DNA of 64,000 nucleotides, from positions 1-64,000 of the forward strand of contig JAJZOR010000002.1 in NCBI GenBank assembly GCA_021811435.1, read 5' to 3'. The notes below the pieces were generated by a model. The model saw nothing but the letters and a program-made list of their open reading frames with translations. It was not told the DNA's origin and did no database searches. Every line of letters begins with the position of its first letter. The first letter of the stretch is position 1. The DNA is from Microcaldota archaeon. Its GTDB lineage: Archaea; Micrarchaeota; Micrarchaeia; Micrarchaeales; Micrarchaeaceae. This document shows positions 17,294 to 23,773 of this stretch, in pieces. A program made the position numbers and the translations under genes.

Positions 17294-17552
17294 GATTAGC
17301 TTTCTGATGCACATTATTATTTATTTGCCTGTGTGAGGGGGGTTATTGCATTCCTTGCAATGGACGCCTTAGGGAAGACACATAAAACCCTAACAGGCAG
17401 GGCATGGCCGCCAAGAGGTGCATTAGATTCAAGATGCGCTGTGCTATCCATGGTATAGACCGGCTGCATCCCAGACATCGTTAACAGGTTGCTCGCGAGC
17501 GCATACGCTATCCGATTAGACCTAAAGTTGCCATACCTCTAAAAGATGGGCG

Positions 17553-17744
17553 TCAGAGCTTCTTTACGTTCTTTGCGCGAGGTCCGCGATCTCCAGCCTC
17601 AACCTCGTATTCGACAGCATCGCCCACTGCTAGCGTCGCACCACCTTCGATTGCTGAGGTGTGCACATACACATCCTTACCGTCGTCGCCGGTTATGAAT
17701 CCAAAACCGCGGGCCGCATTGAACATTTTCACCTTTCCTTTCAT
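17553..17744 (-). CDS. cold-shock domain protein
   Basis: This 63-residue protein is one cold-shock domain (OB fold) that binds single-stranded RNA or DNA. The sequence has [20 protein letters not shown] with RNP-1 (GFGFI) and VYVHTSAI as RNP-2, then a short basic end. The ATG at 17744 gives the canonical CspA start; earlier codons add an unusual leader. The minus-strand TATACTTA near 17781-17789 is a likely promoter. Cold-shock proteins are patchy in archaea, so acquisition from bacteria is plausible but not shown. Confidence 0.92.
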   Translation of the reverse strand: MKGKVKMFNAARGFGFITGDDGKDVYVHTSAIEGGATLAVGDAVEYEVEAGDRGPRAKNVKKL

Positions 17745-17774
17745 CATATCACTTTTCAAACTTACTTTGTACAA

Positions 17775-18126
17775 TGCATAAGTATAAGTTATGATAGGGC
17801 GTTCTTAGTGACCTTTTGTCAATCGGGATAGTTGGCGTGATTGCCCTATATGCTCCGTGGCATTTGCATATTTCAGCTTATCCTTGGTCAGTATGTAAAG
17901 GGGGTGGGTTCTCTGCTCTGCATATTGTAAGACTTTCAAGGGGTGCAATAGGTAAATTCTGCATGCTTCTTCGGATTCATGAAGGCTTCATATACCCCGT
18001 TGAGCTTTGCATTTATGAATGCGCTTTGTCTTATAGTGGTTGTTTCAAGTTTCATTTCAATATACCAGTTATGTTACGACAGAGATTTGGCTTAACTCTG
18101 TGCACACCTGTATAGTGCATGGTTAT
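17775..18126. other. gene-free region before the integrated element
   Basis: No supported coding sequence. A weak open frame on the plus strand has no protein-like features. The left end of the integrated element follows at 18127. Confidence 0.5.
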
Positions 18127-18162
18127 AATGGGCCCGAGGAGAATCGAACTCCTTGTCTTCAC
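18127..18162 (-). repeat. left attachment repeat (tRNA-Val 3' fragment)
   Basis: Identical over 36 bases to 21674-21709. It contains the tRNA-Val T arm and the start of the anticodon stem but no 5' half, so it cannot form a tRNA. Confidence 0.88.
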
Positions 18163-18205
18163 TAGAATTTGACAAAATTCGACGAGTATTTTTACTGGCC
18201 ATAGC

Positions 18206-18271
18206 AACCCCGATTAAGCGTTTGCTTGCAAACGAACCCCGATTATTCACAGTTATTTTGCAACCCCGAAT
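18206..18271. repeat. three iteron-like AACCCCGATT repeats and a palindrome
   Basis: AACCCCGATT or AACCCCGAAT occurs at 18206-18215, 18235-18244 and 18262-18271, at 29- and 27-base spacing. A perfect palindrome CGTTTGC-TT-GCAAACG (18219-18234) lies between the first two copies. The set is 44 bases inside the left attachment repeat. It could be a recombinase accessory site or the remains of a replication origin. Confidence 0.6.
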
Positions 18272-18425
18272 TTAAATAAGCACCGGATGCGGTTTTCGCG
18301 AATTCGAACCCGCCTTTAGTAGTTTAGGATTTGAAGATCAGCTTAATGTGAGTCTTTCCTGGCCTAGCTTTGCAGTCTCAATAACATTCGCTTCAATTGC
18401 ATGTTTTATTTTGTTTCTGGTCTTA

Positions 18426-18563
18426 TCAAAGCTCGGTTTTGATTTCTTGTTTGATTCTTAATCCTCTCTTCTTGCTCTCCTTCCAAATTTTACGTTGGCT
18501 GCTACATATCATGCAGCCTCCTTTGCTACTCTTTTTACCTCTACCCAAATAATCACGTGCCAT
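18426..18563 (-). CDS. 45-residue basic CxxC protein overlapping vapC
   Basis: A short frame on the minus strand starts at ATG 18563, inside the last codons of vapC, and ends at TGA 18426. It encodes a Lys/Arg-rich peptide that begins MARDYLGRGKKSSKGG, has one CMIC pair at residues 17-20, then a basic helix with WKESKKRGLRIKQEIKTE. The overlap with the vapC stop suggests translational coupling. A lone CxxC could bind metal as a dimer. I do not recognise the family. Coding status is supported by the clean overlap and composition only. Confidence 0.45.
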   Translation of the reverse strand: MARDYLGRGKKSSKGGCMICSSQRKIWKESKKRGLRIKQEIKTEL

Positions 18564-18975
18564 CGTAAGTCTTCAATCCTATATTTGTGCATTTAACAGA
18601 TATATCTTTATCAAATGTAAACAATGGGGCACCTTCTGAGATACTTATTGCAACATACACTGCGTCATAAAAAGGGATTTTCTGCTCTTTTGCTATCTTT
18701 ATAGATTCTTTAATTACAGAATTGGTACTTACCACAATCAAATTATCCCAAATTGACCTAAAACTATCTACGGCGATATCGAATTGTCTATGGTTTATAT
18801 CCTTAAGCAATATAAGATGCTTCCATAGCACGTTTATCGTTTCTGGCAGCAATATATCCGGTGCAATTATTGGCTCACCCATCTCTGTTGCTTTATAAAA
18901 TAATCGCGCAGCAATATCCGAATATTCCTCATGTATTACTAGTTTAATTGCGGCGCTAGCATCTATAGTAATCAT
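18553..18975 (-). CDS. vapC: VapC toxin, PIN-domain ribonuclease
   Basis: This 140-residue PIN domain is the toxin of a VapBC pair; such enzymes cleave tRNA or other RNA. The acidic active-site residues are visible: Asp in MITIDASAAIKL, Glu in LLPETINVLW, Asp in FYDAVYVAIS and Asp in FTFDKDI. It starts 3 bases inside the end of the antitoxin gene, so production is coupled. It lies in the integrated element, where toxin-antitoxin pairs commonly stabilise the element. Confidence 0.9.
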   Translation of the reverse strand: MITIDASAAIKLVIHEEYSDIAARLFYKATEMGEPIIAPDILLPETINVLWKHLILLKDINHRQFDIAVDSFRSIWDNLIVVSTNSVIKESIKIAKEQKIPFYDAVYVAISISEGAPLFTFDKDISVKCTNIGLKTYDGT

Positions 18976-19190
18976 ATGCCATACCTATCTTCCTTTATAA
19001 GTAAAGTACTGTCCCCCCTGACTTTTATCTTGTCTGAATTCTTTTTTATTTTTAGGAGCATTTTATGCAATTTCATTGATTTAGCCCTGCCAATAATATA
19101 CTCGCGAATATCTTCACTCCAGTTAGTGTTGGCTTCTTTCATCAATTCCCTAATCTCTTTCGAGACTCTTATCGTAATTACTTCGGACAT
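18972..19190 (-). CDS. vapB: VapB-type antitoxin
   Basis: This 72-residue protein begins with SEVITIRVSKEIRELMKEAN, a ribbon-helix-helix DNA-binding segment, followed by a basic linker and a C-terminal part that should wrap the toxin. The stop overlaps the vapC start. The minus-strand TATA box at 19221-19230 and two TTGTATACAW palindromes just upstream suggest autoregulation by the VapBC complex. Confidence 0.85.
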   Translation of the reverse strand: MSEVITIRVSKEIRELMKEANTNWSEDIREYIIGRAKSMKLHKMLLKIKKNSDKIKVRGDSTLLIKEDRYGI

Positions 19191-19220
19191 ATTACCACAA
19201 ATATATTATGAAAAATAAAA

Positions 19221-19260
19221 TATTTAAATGTATTACTTATTGTATACATATTGTATACAA
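19221..19260 (-). promoter_or_regulatory. vapBC promoter with tandem palindromic operator
   Basis: The minus strand has a TATA box CATTTAAATA (19221-19230), giving a predicted start near 19198. Directly upstream are TTGTATACAT (19240-19249) and the perfect palindrome TTGTATACAA (19251-19260), spaced 11 bases apart. That spacing is about one helical turn, as expected for a ribbon-helix-helix operator. Confidence 0.6.
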
Positions 19261-19295
19261 ACTTCGAACACTCTATAATTTACCTCTGAAGGCGT

Positions 19296-19355
19296 GCTCT
19301 GACCGGGATTTGAACCCGAGTTCCGGCCTTGAGAGGGCCGTGTCCTTGACCGTTT
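19296..19355 (-). pseudogene. tRNA-Glu(CTC) 3' fragment
   Basis: The minus strand carries the D-loop 3' part (CGGTCAAGGACA), the anticodon arm CGGCC-CTCTCAA-GGCCG with CTC, a T arm with TTCAAAT and the acceptor 3' strand TCAGAGC. No matching 5' GCTCTGA is found upstream, so only about 60 of 75 bases remain. It resembles an attachment-site fragment left by integration into a tRNA-Glu gene. Confidence 0.7.
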
Positions 19356-19488
19356 CTAGCGTCGTTTCCTAGCTTCATTTTAACACCGAATTTTTAGGCA
19401 AAAATTCGCACCTCCTAGCGGATTTGAACCCATCATAAAAGGAGTTTAAGGTATTTAAGCCATCACGGTTCAGATTGCATACAAATTC

Positions 19489-19543
19489 GAACCCGGCTGA
19501 GAAGCCTTTGACTGCGAAGCAGAAGGGCTTTGATACGGTGAGA
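19489..19543. repeat. nested stem-loop repeat, copy 1
   Basis: Outer arms AAGCC (19502-19506) and GGCTT (19526-19530) enclose inner arms CTGC and GCAG around a GAA loop. The copy at 19627-19684 keeps the same architecture. The 55-base units also share a GAACC start and a GGTGAGA end. Confidence 0.6.
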
Positions 19544-19626
19544 ATTTGAAATATTGGCCACATCCCTCATTTTCTTTCTTAGTGTTAGTAGTTGTAAGCA
19601 CGCCGGGTTCACTTTTGTTTCTAATC

Positions 19627-19684
19627 GAACCTAGTTGAAAAAGCCAACAACTGCGAAGCAGAACGGCTTTGAAATAAGGTGAGA
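19627..19684. repeat. nested stem-loop repeat, copy 2
   Basis: Outer arms AAAGCC (19640-19645) and GGCTTT (19665-19670) enclose inner arms CTGC and GCAG around a GAA loop. The core CTGCGAAGCAGAA is identical to copy 1, while the 5-base spacers before it differ (TTTGA against AACAA). Confidence 0.6.
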
Positions 19685-19763
19685 TGATAAAAAGTTGAAC
19701 TCATGCAGGGAAGTATTATAACAAGCCCGTCAGGACGTACATGATTCTAACGATTTAAATTTG

Positions 19764-20972
19764 TTATAAATCTTCGTGTTGTTTCGCTAATAATATTTTT
19801 TCATGATCGCTAAGTTCGCTTGGGTACTTTGCCTTATCAATAATTGTTTTGAGTAAATATTCCTCTCCTGCCGTTACTGACACCAACAATTTATTCACCA
19901 GCCCTTCTTTCCCGACCTCATTTGAATAATAGACTTTTAATTCAGTTTCTAGCGGCCATATCCGTCTTTTTAAAGGCGGAAGTGGCTTGTTCCACGAATC
20001 CATAAATCTATGCAACGTTTTATAATTTGGCTCCTCCCTCTCCTTCGCCCTCGCTTTTTCGTACTGGTACATTTCTTCATCTAAGGTCTCCCTATGCTGC
20101 TCATATAAAAAATCGAACCTACTAATCCGTTTAGATAAAACAAAATTATCAAGGCTATAGAAAACTAATTCATTTGTTGAGTGTTTATCACTGAATGGAT
20201 TTTTATCAAAATATGATTTAAGTATATTTTTTTGTCTCGTCCACGATCTCCACATGCTGCTACTCATAGAGTAACTATCACCATTTTTAACTAGGATTTC
20301 TTGCTTTGCCAAACTGTCTAATCCTAATTTTATAAGTTGTTTATTAAATATATCAAACGCCTCTTTTTCGTTAAGCATATACTCATTACTTAAATCAAGT
20401 AATTTATCGTACATTAATTTAGGGCTTTCATTCCAATTTGGCACGTACTTTAGAATTATGACCCTTCGCTTTCTGTCATCGCTAAAAGTATAGTTTTCCC
20501 AACTGTTATGGTTAAAAAGCTTGATATTTAGAAAGACATTATTGAAAGTTCTTTCAATTAATTTATCCCTTATATAGTCTATAGAAAATGCTCCATGTAA
20601 ATCACCTAGGGTTCCAACAATCATGCTTTCTTCAGAATTAAGTTGAAGTTCCCTTTTTTCTTTAGACTTTAGGTGCGCTTCCCCTTTGTCATTTCCAAGG
20701 ATTACCTGCTGAATTATTACTGGGTCTCGCGAATTTTTGAGATTTAGCAAATTTGTATTACTTTTATCTTTCACCTGCGTCCCGAAGTTTAAATTTAATA
20801 TAACGGTAATAACTTTTCTTGTGGTGGGTTGAGTTAAAGTAAGCGCATAAAGAAGCACACCAATTCCATCACTATACGTGCGATTTTGAGCAATATTGGC
20901 AAAAATTATATATGAACCAAGCACGATGAAGATTGCAACAATCAGAACTTGTCCGCCCTTAGATAACTCCAC
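19764..20972 (-). CDS. membrane-anchored AT-rich protein of unknown function
   Basis: I do not recognise this 402-residue protein. It has an N-terminal membrane segment (about 8-29, GQVLIVAIFIVLGSYIIFAN), perhaps a second hydrophobic stretch (about 36-62), then a large polar, Lys/Asn-rich domain without cysteines in motif. Codon use is strongly AT-rich (AAA, AAT, TTA) and unlike the flanking chromosome, so recent transfer with the element is likely. It may be a cell-surface or stress-related function of the element. Confidence 0.65.
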   Translation of the reverse strand: MELSKGGQVLIVAIFIVLGSYIIFANIAQNRTYSDGIGVLLYALTLTQPTTRKVITVILNLNFGTQVKDKSNTNLLNLKNSRDPVIIQQVILGNDKGEAHLKSKEKRELQLNSEESMIVGTLGDLHGAFSIDYIRDKLIERTFNNVFLNIKLFNHNSWENYTFSDDRKRRVIILKYVPNWNESPKLMYDKLLDLSNEYMLNEKEAFDIFNKQLIKLGLDSLAKQEILVKNGDSYSMSSSMWRSWTRQKNILKSYFDKNPFSDKHSTNELVFYSLDNFVLSKRISRFDFLYEQHRETLDEEMYQYEKARAKEREEPNYKTLHRFMDSWNKPLPPLKRRIWPLETELKVYYSNEVGKEGLVNKLLVSVTAGEEYLLKTIIDKAKYPSELSDHEKILLAKQHEDL

Positions 20973-21071
20973 TTCCTCCCCCTTAATATATTTTATATGC
21001 CACTTGAAAATTTATAAGTGTTATTACTTAAATCCAAATTCACCATTTAAGTAGTGTGAATGATTTTGCCA

Positions 21072-21668
21072 TTAGGCTACCAATACCATGCTTTCAAGTC
21101 CCTTCTCAAGCCTTTCGTAAGCCTCATTGATCTCCTTCATCCTAGCTTCTGCATCCCTGCTCTTGTTTATATCAGGGTGGTATCTTAGCGCCATCCTCCG
21201 GTAAGCTTGCTTGACCTCCTGTAAGGTAGCCGTTTCCGGCACCTCTAACACTTCATAGCACCAAGACCGGCTGCTCTTGGCCCAGCCTCCAGTCTTGGCG
21301 TATTCCTTCTTTTCTTGTCTCTTCCTCCTCTCTTCCCGTTGCGTTTCCTCCTCCCACATCCTTCTGGCCTTCTCGTTGGTGTGGTGCTCCCACCAAGCCT
21401 CGAAGCTTCCCAGTCCCATAAACATGGCCAGTAAAGCCAAGATGTAAGGTATCTTTAAGACCTGATCCAGCGTCTTCGGGTCTAGGTATTGGGCAAGCAC
21501 TAGCAGCGTGAACATGGTGAAATTGAAGATGTAACTCCTAAACAGCGAGTAAATGAACAGCACCACGTTAAATATTATGGCTAGGAACACGAACACCGAA
21601 CCCTGGTTTTCCTGCGTCCCTAACTTACGCTTGAATTTCGGAATCGAACCCGGAATCTCAGGCGGCAA
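21072..21668 (-). CDS. membrane-bound J-domain protein
   Basis: This protein of up to 198 residues has two or three membrane segments (about 24-46, 49-62 and 73-88), a charged helix rich in Arg/Glu/Lys (100-122) and a C-terminal J domain (about 136-190) with the HPD motif at 164-166 in [11 protein letters not shown] domains stimulate Hsp70 (DnaK), here at the membrane. Gly/Phe and zinc-finger regions of true DnaJ are absent. The start is uncertain: TTG at 21668 or GTG at 21596. The first lies only 8 bases from the mature 3' end of tRNA-Val, so tRNA processing could release its mRNA. Confidence 0.8.
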   Translation of the reverse strand: MPPEIPGSIPKFKRKLGTQENQGSVFVFLAIIFNVVLFIYSLFRSYIFNFTMFTLLVLAQYLDPKTLDQVLKIPYILALLAMFMGLGSFEAWWEHHTNEKARRMWEEETQREERRKRQEKKEYAKTGGWAKSSRSWCYEVLEVPETATLQEVKQAYRRMALRYHPDINKSRDAEARMKEINEAYERLEKGLESMVLVA

Positions 21669-21673
21669 AAAGA

Positions 21674-21709
21674 AATGGGCCCGAGGAGAATCGAACTCCT
21701 TGTCTTCAC
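21674..21709 (-). repeat. right attachment repeat (within tRNA-Val)
   Basis: The 36-base copy identical to 18127-18162. It spans the discriminator base, acceptor 3' strand, T arm and part of the anticodon arm of the intact tRNA-Val. Confidence 0.88.
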
Positions 21710-21747
21710 GTTGTCAACGTGACGTCTTACCAATCGACTACGAGCCC
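21676..21747 (-). tRNA. tRNA-Val(GAC)
   Basis: A complete cloverleaf on the minus strand. The acceptor GGGCTCG pairs with CGGGCCC (one G-U pair), the anticodon arm is TCACG-TTGACAA-CGTGA with GAC, the T loop is TTCGATT and the discriminator is A. It is the target of the 18127-21709 element. Its first 10 bases overlap the end of the RNase Z gene. Confidence 0.95.
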
Positions 21748-22637
21748 CCTATGAGTACTTTCAAGCCATCCTTTGCTACTTCAGAATTATTAAATATTTC
21801 TTTAGCCTCGCTGGTGAGCTTCCTGTCATTTTTGTACCGCGCGCTTATGTGGAACAGTATGAGCCTGGTGACCTTGGCCCTTTTGGCTATCTTCGCCGCG
21901 TCCGCTGCGGTAGAGTGCATGCGCTCAGCTGCCAACTGCCCCAACTCTGCAGAGTACGTGGATTCATGTATCAGCAGGTCTGCGCCGGCCGCCTTCTTCG
22001 CAGTTGCAGCCATAGGGCGCGTGTCTGCTACGTAAACGAGCTTCGCGCCCTTCTCCTTGGTCGTTACATCAGAAAGCCTTATGAGCTTCCCGCCGACCCG
22101 CATGCGCCTCTTGACCAATAGTTCGCTGAACATCTTGCCCCTCAGGCCCAGCGAAACTGCTTTCTCCTTGATGAAGTGCGTCCTATCGTCTTCCGCGAAT
22201 ATGTATCCGTACGATGTTATGGAGTGGCTCAGCCTGAATGCCTCGACACTGAAGCGGTCCCCATTGTACACTGCGCCTTCCGCCACTGCGTTTATTCTTA
22301 TTTCATAGCCCATGAAGGCCCTGTCAAAGCCTATGAGCGCCCTTATGGCGCCCTCATAGCCCTTAGGCACGAATATGTCCAGCGGCCTTGTCCTCCTGTT
22401 CAGCGCCATTGTTCTCAGTAGCCCTGCTATCCCTATTACGTGGTCGCCGTGGACGTGCGATATGAATATGGCATTCAGATCCGAAGGGTTCACATCGTAG
22501 AGCAGCATCTGCCTCTGCGTGCCCTCGCCGCAGTCGAAAAGATAGAGGCCGCCATCGTATTCCAGCGCAACGCTTGGCAGGCCCCGCTTCTTGGTGGGCG
22601 CGGAGCCGGAAGTCCCTAGGAAGGTAAGCTTAATCAT
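21738..22637 (-). CDS. rnz: ribonuclease Z (tRNA 3' endonuclease)
   Basis: This 299-residue metallo-beta-lactamase enzyme cuts the 3' trailer from tRNA precursors. The signature HVHGDHVIGI (about residues 60-70) provides zinc ligands. Further ligands are seen in RLSHSITSYGY, YVADTRP and ILFHISARY. The family start LTFLGTSGSAPT is present, and length matches short-form RNase Z. The stop codon TAG lies inside the tRNA-Val gene, so gene and tRNA are on one transcript. The upstream gene (RqcH N-half) ends 8 bases before. Confidence 0.95.
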   Translation of the reverse strand: MIKLTFLGTSGSAPTKKRGLPSVALEYDGGLYLFDCGEGTQRQMLLYDVNPSDLNAIFISHVHGDHVIGIAGLLRTMALNRRTRPLDIFVPKGYEGAIRALIGFDRAFMGYEIRINAVAEGAVYNGDRFSVEAFRLSHSITSYGYIFAEDDRTHFIKEKAVSLGLRGKMFSELLVKRRMRVGGKLIRLSDVTTKEKGAKLVYVADTRPMAATAKKAAGADLLIHESTYSAELGQLAAERMHSTAADAAKIAKRAKVTRLILFHISARYKNDRKLTSEAKEIFNNSEVAKDGLKVLIGGS

Positions 22638-22644
22638 GCAACCA

Positions 22645-23769
22645 TCAGATCTCTATAACTACGCTCTTCTCTTTCAAGTCGACGCCCAGTATCCTCACTT
22701 CAGGGAACTGCCTCTGCATTTCCTCGGCGGTGATGTGGTTGTCCCGCCTTGCAGCGCTTATTATTTCGTTTATCATCGTGAGATTATTAAATATGCTTTC
22801 ACCTGAAGCCCTCGCTTCCTCTGCCTCGGCGCCTATCTGACCGATGAGCGCTTCTTGCTTGGTTATGCTCGCTCTTAGCTGCTCCGCGGCTTCGCTTTTC
22901 TTTGATGCGGCTTCCACCTTGTTCTCGTTGTAGAAGAAGTCCAGCACCTCGGATACGCTTCCGAACCCCTTTTTTTCAAGCCCCTCGTACTTCTTCAGCT
23001 CGCATATGGCGTAGTCGACTGCCTTGCCGGACTCGACGAATGCGGTCGGCGACGGTTTCTGCACGAAGGCCAGGATCCTTGACAGGCCGCCCCCTATGCC
23101 TTCCATGTCCGCTTCGCTCAGCTCGCCTACGCTGGACTTTATGCTCAAACCAGCGGAATTGAATGCTTCCTCTATGTAAATGCCTCCCAGGTTTATGGTT
23201 TTGGCCAGCGCAGAGACGGCGTTCTGCCCCTTGTCCGATGCTGCAAGCAATCCACCAAGCACGTCCTTGATCGATTTGCTTTCCGTCAGGTAGCCTATCG
23301 TGATCTGGCTGCTTTTGGGCGCCTCGTATACGGCCCCCACCCTTATGCTGCGATCCCTGTAATCATGGGTCCTGTATGCGAGGAGTATCTTCATGGCAGG
23401 ATCCGCCAGTATGAAATTTCCCTTACCGAACATCTCGAATATCAGGTGCACTTCCCTTTCGCCTCCGCCGGCATCTATGTCTATTATCCTGTCAAAATTA
23501 AGCTGTACTACGCTGTTTACCGCAAGCCCTTCAGTCCTCGCCCTGACCGCCATGGAGAAATTCGTGGGCTCCTCGGGCGTCTCTGCGTATATGCTCTTGT
23601 TGAAGGTATGGGACAGGATGCAGTTCAGGTTTATTTTCTCTCCCGACCTGCCCAGCCTGAGCCGGAACTGGCCGTCCCGCAATTCGTAGAACTTGTCTAT
23701 GTGCGTGCCCACTATGCAGTTGAGCTCGTTTACAAGCGCGGTTATCTCGAGCGTCGATATTTCGCGCAT
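22645..23769 (-). CDS. RqcH/NEMF N-terminal half (NFACT-N, HhH, coiled coil)
   Basis: This 374-residue protein matches the first half of RqcH/NEMF, which binds stalled large ribosomal subunits and recruits tRNA for C-terminal tailing. NFACT-N covers about 1-185 and keeps the Asp-Arg pair in LNFDRIIDI that is required for tRNA binding. The HhH region is about 190-280, with a coiled coil at about 285-345, ending in VRILGVDLKEKSVVIEI. NFACT-R is missing and is encoded at 43371-44171. The break falls exactly between the last strand and the next helical segment of the intact family. The ATG at 23769 lies 4 bases after the GGGP synthase stop. Confidence 0.88.
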   Translation of the reverse strand: MREISTLEITALVNELNCIVGTHIDKFYELRDGQFRLRLGRSGEKINLNCILSHTFNKSIYAETPEEPTNFSMAVRARTEGLAVNSVVQLNFDRIIDIDAGGGEREVHLIFEMFGKGNFILADPAMKILLAYRTHDYRDRSIRVGAVYEAPKSSQITIGYLTESKSIKDVLGGLLAASDKGQNAVSALAKTINLGGIYIEEAFNSAGLSIKSSVGELSEADMEGIGGGLSRILAFVQKPSPTAFVESGKAVDYAICELKKYEGLEKKGFGSVSEVLDFFYNENKVEAASKKSEAAEQLRASITKQEALIGQIGAEAEEARASGESIFNNLTMINEIISAARRDNHITAEEMQRQFPEVRILGVDLKEKSVVIEI

Positions 23770-23773
23770 GCCA

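Larger units (their letters stand above)
19191..19763. other. gene-free, structure-rich centre of the element
   Basis: No supported gene. It holds the vapBC promoter, a tRNA-Glu 3' fragment (19296-19355), a 9-bp hairpin (CGAATTTTT/AAAAATTCG, 19387-19408), two copies of a nested stem-loop repeat (19489-19543 and 19627-19684) and several T-arm-like TTCGAACCC words. Confidence 0.6.
18127..21709. mobile_element. small integrated element in the tRNA-Val gene
   Basis: A 36-base perfect direct repeat lies at 18127-18162 and 21674-21709. The right copy is part of the complete tRNA-Val(GAC) gene, from the 3' end to the anticodon stem. The left copy is an isolated tRNA 3' fragment. This is the classic footprint of site-specific integration into a tRNA gene. 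The 3.5 kb between holds a small CxxC protein gene, vapC, vapB, a 402-residue membrane protein and a membrane J-protein, with repeats at the left end and in the middle. Several genes are markedly AT-rich compared with the flanks. No integrase or replication gene is recognisable, so the element is decayed or depends on another. Confidence 0.82.

Noticed and set aside
18206-18271. Possible CRISPR array
   Set aside because: Repeats are only 10 bases and imperfect, there are three of them, and no Cas genes are in the window.
19375-19563. 62-codon minus-strand frame in the element centre
   Set aside because: It reads through the hairpin and stem-loop repeat; no start signal or protein-like conservation pattern.
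21630-21660. T-arm-like GGGTTCGATTCC on the minus strand at the start of the J-protein gene
   Set aside because: The flanking bases do not form a T stem or acceptor, and the sequence is within the possible coding start; treated as coincidence.
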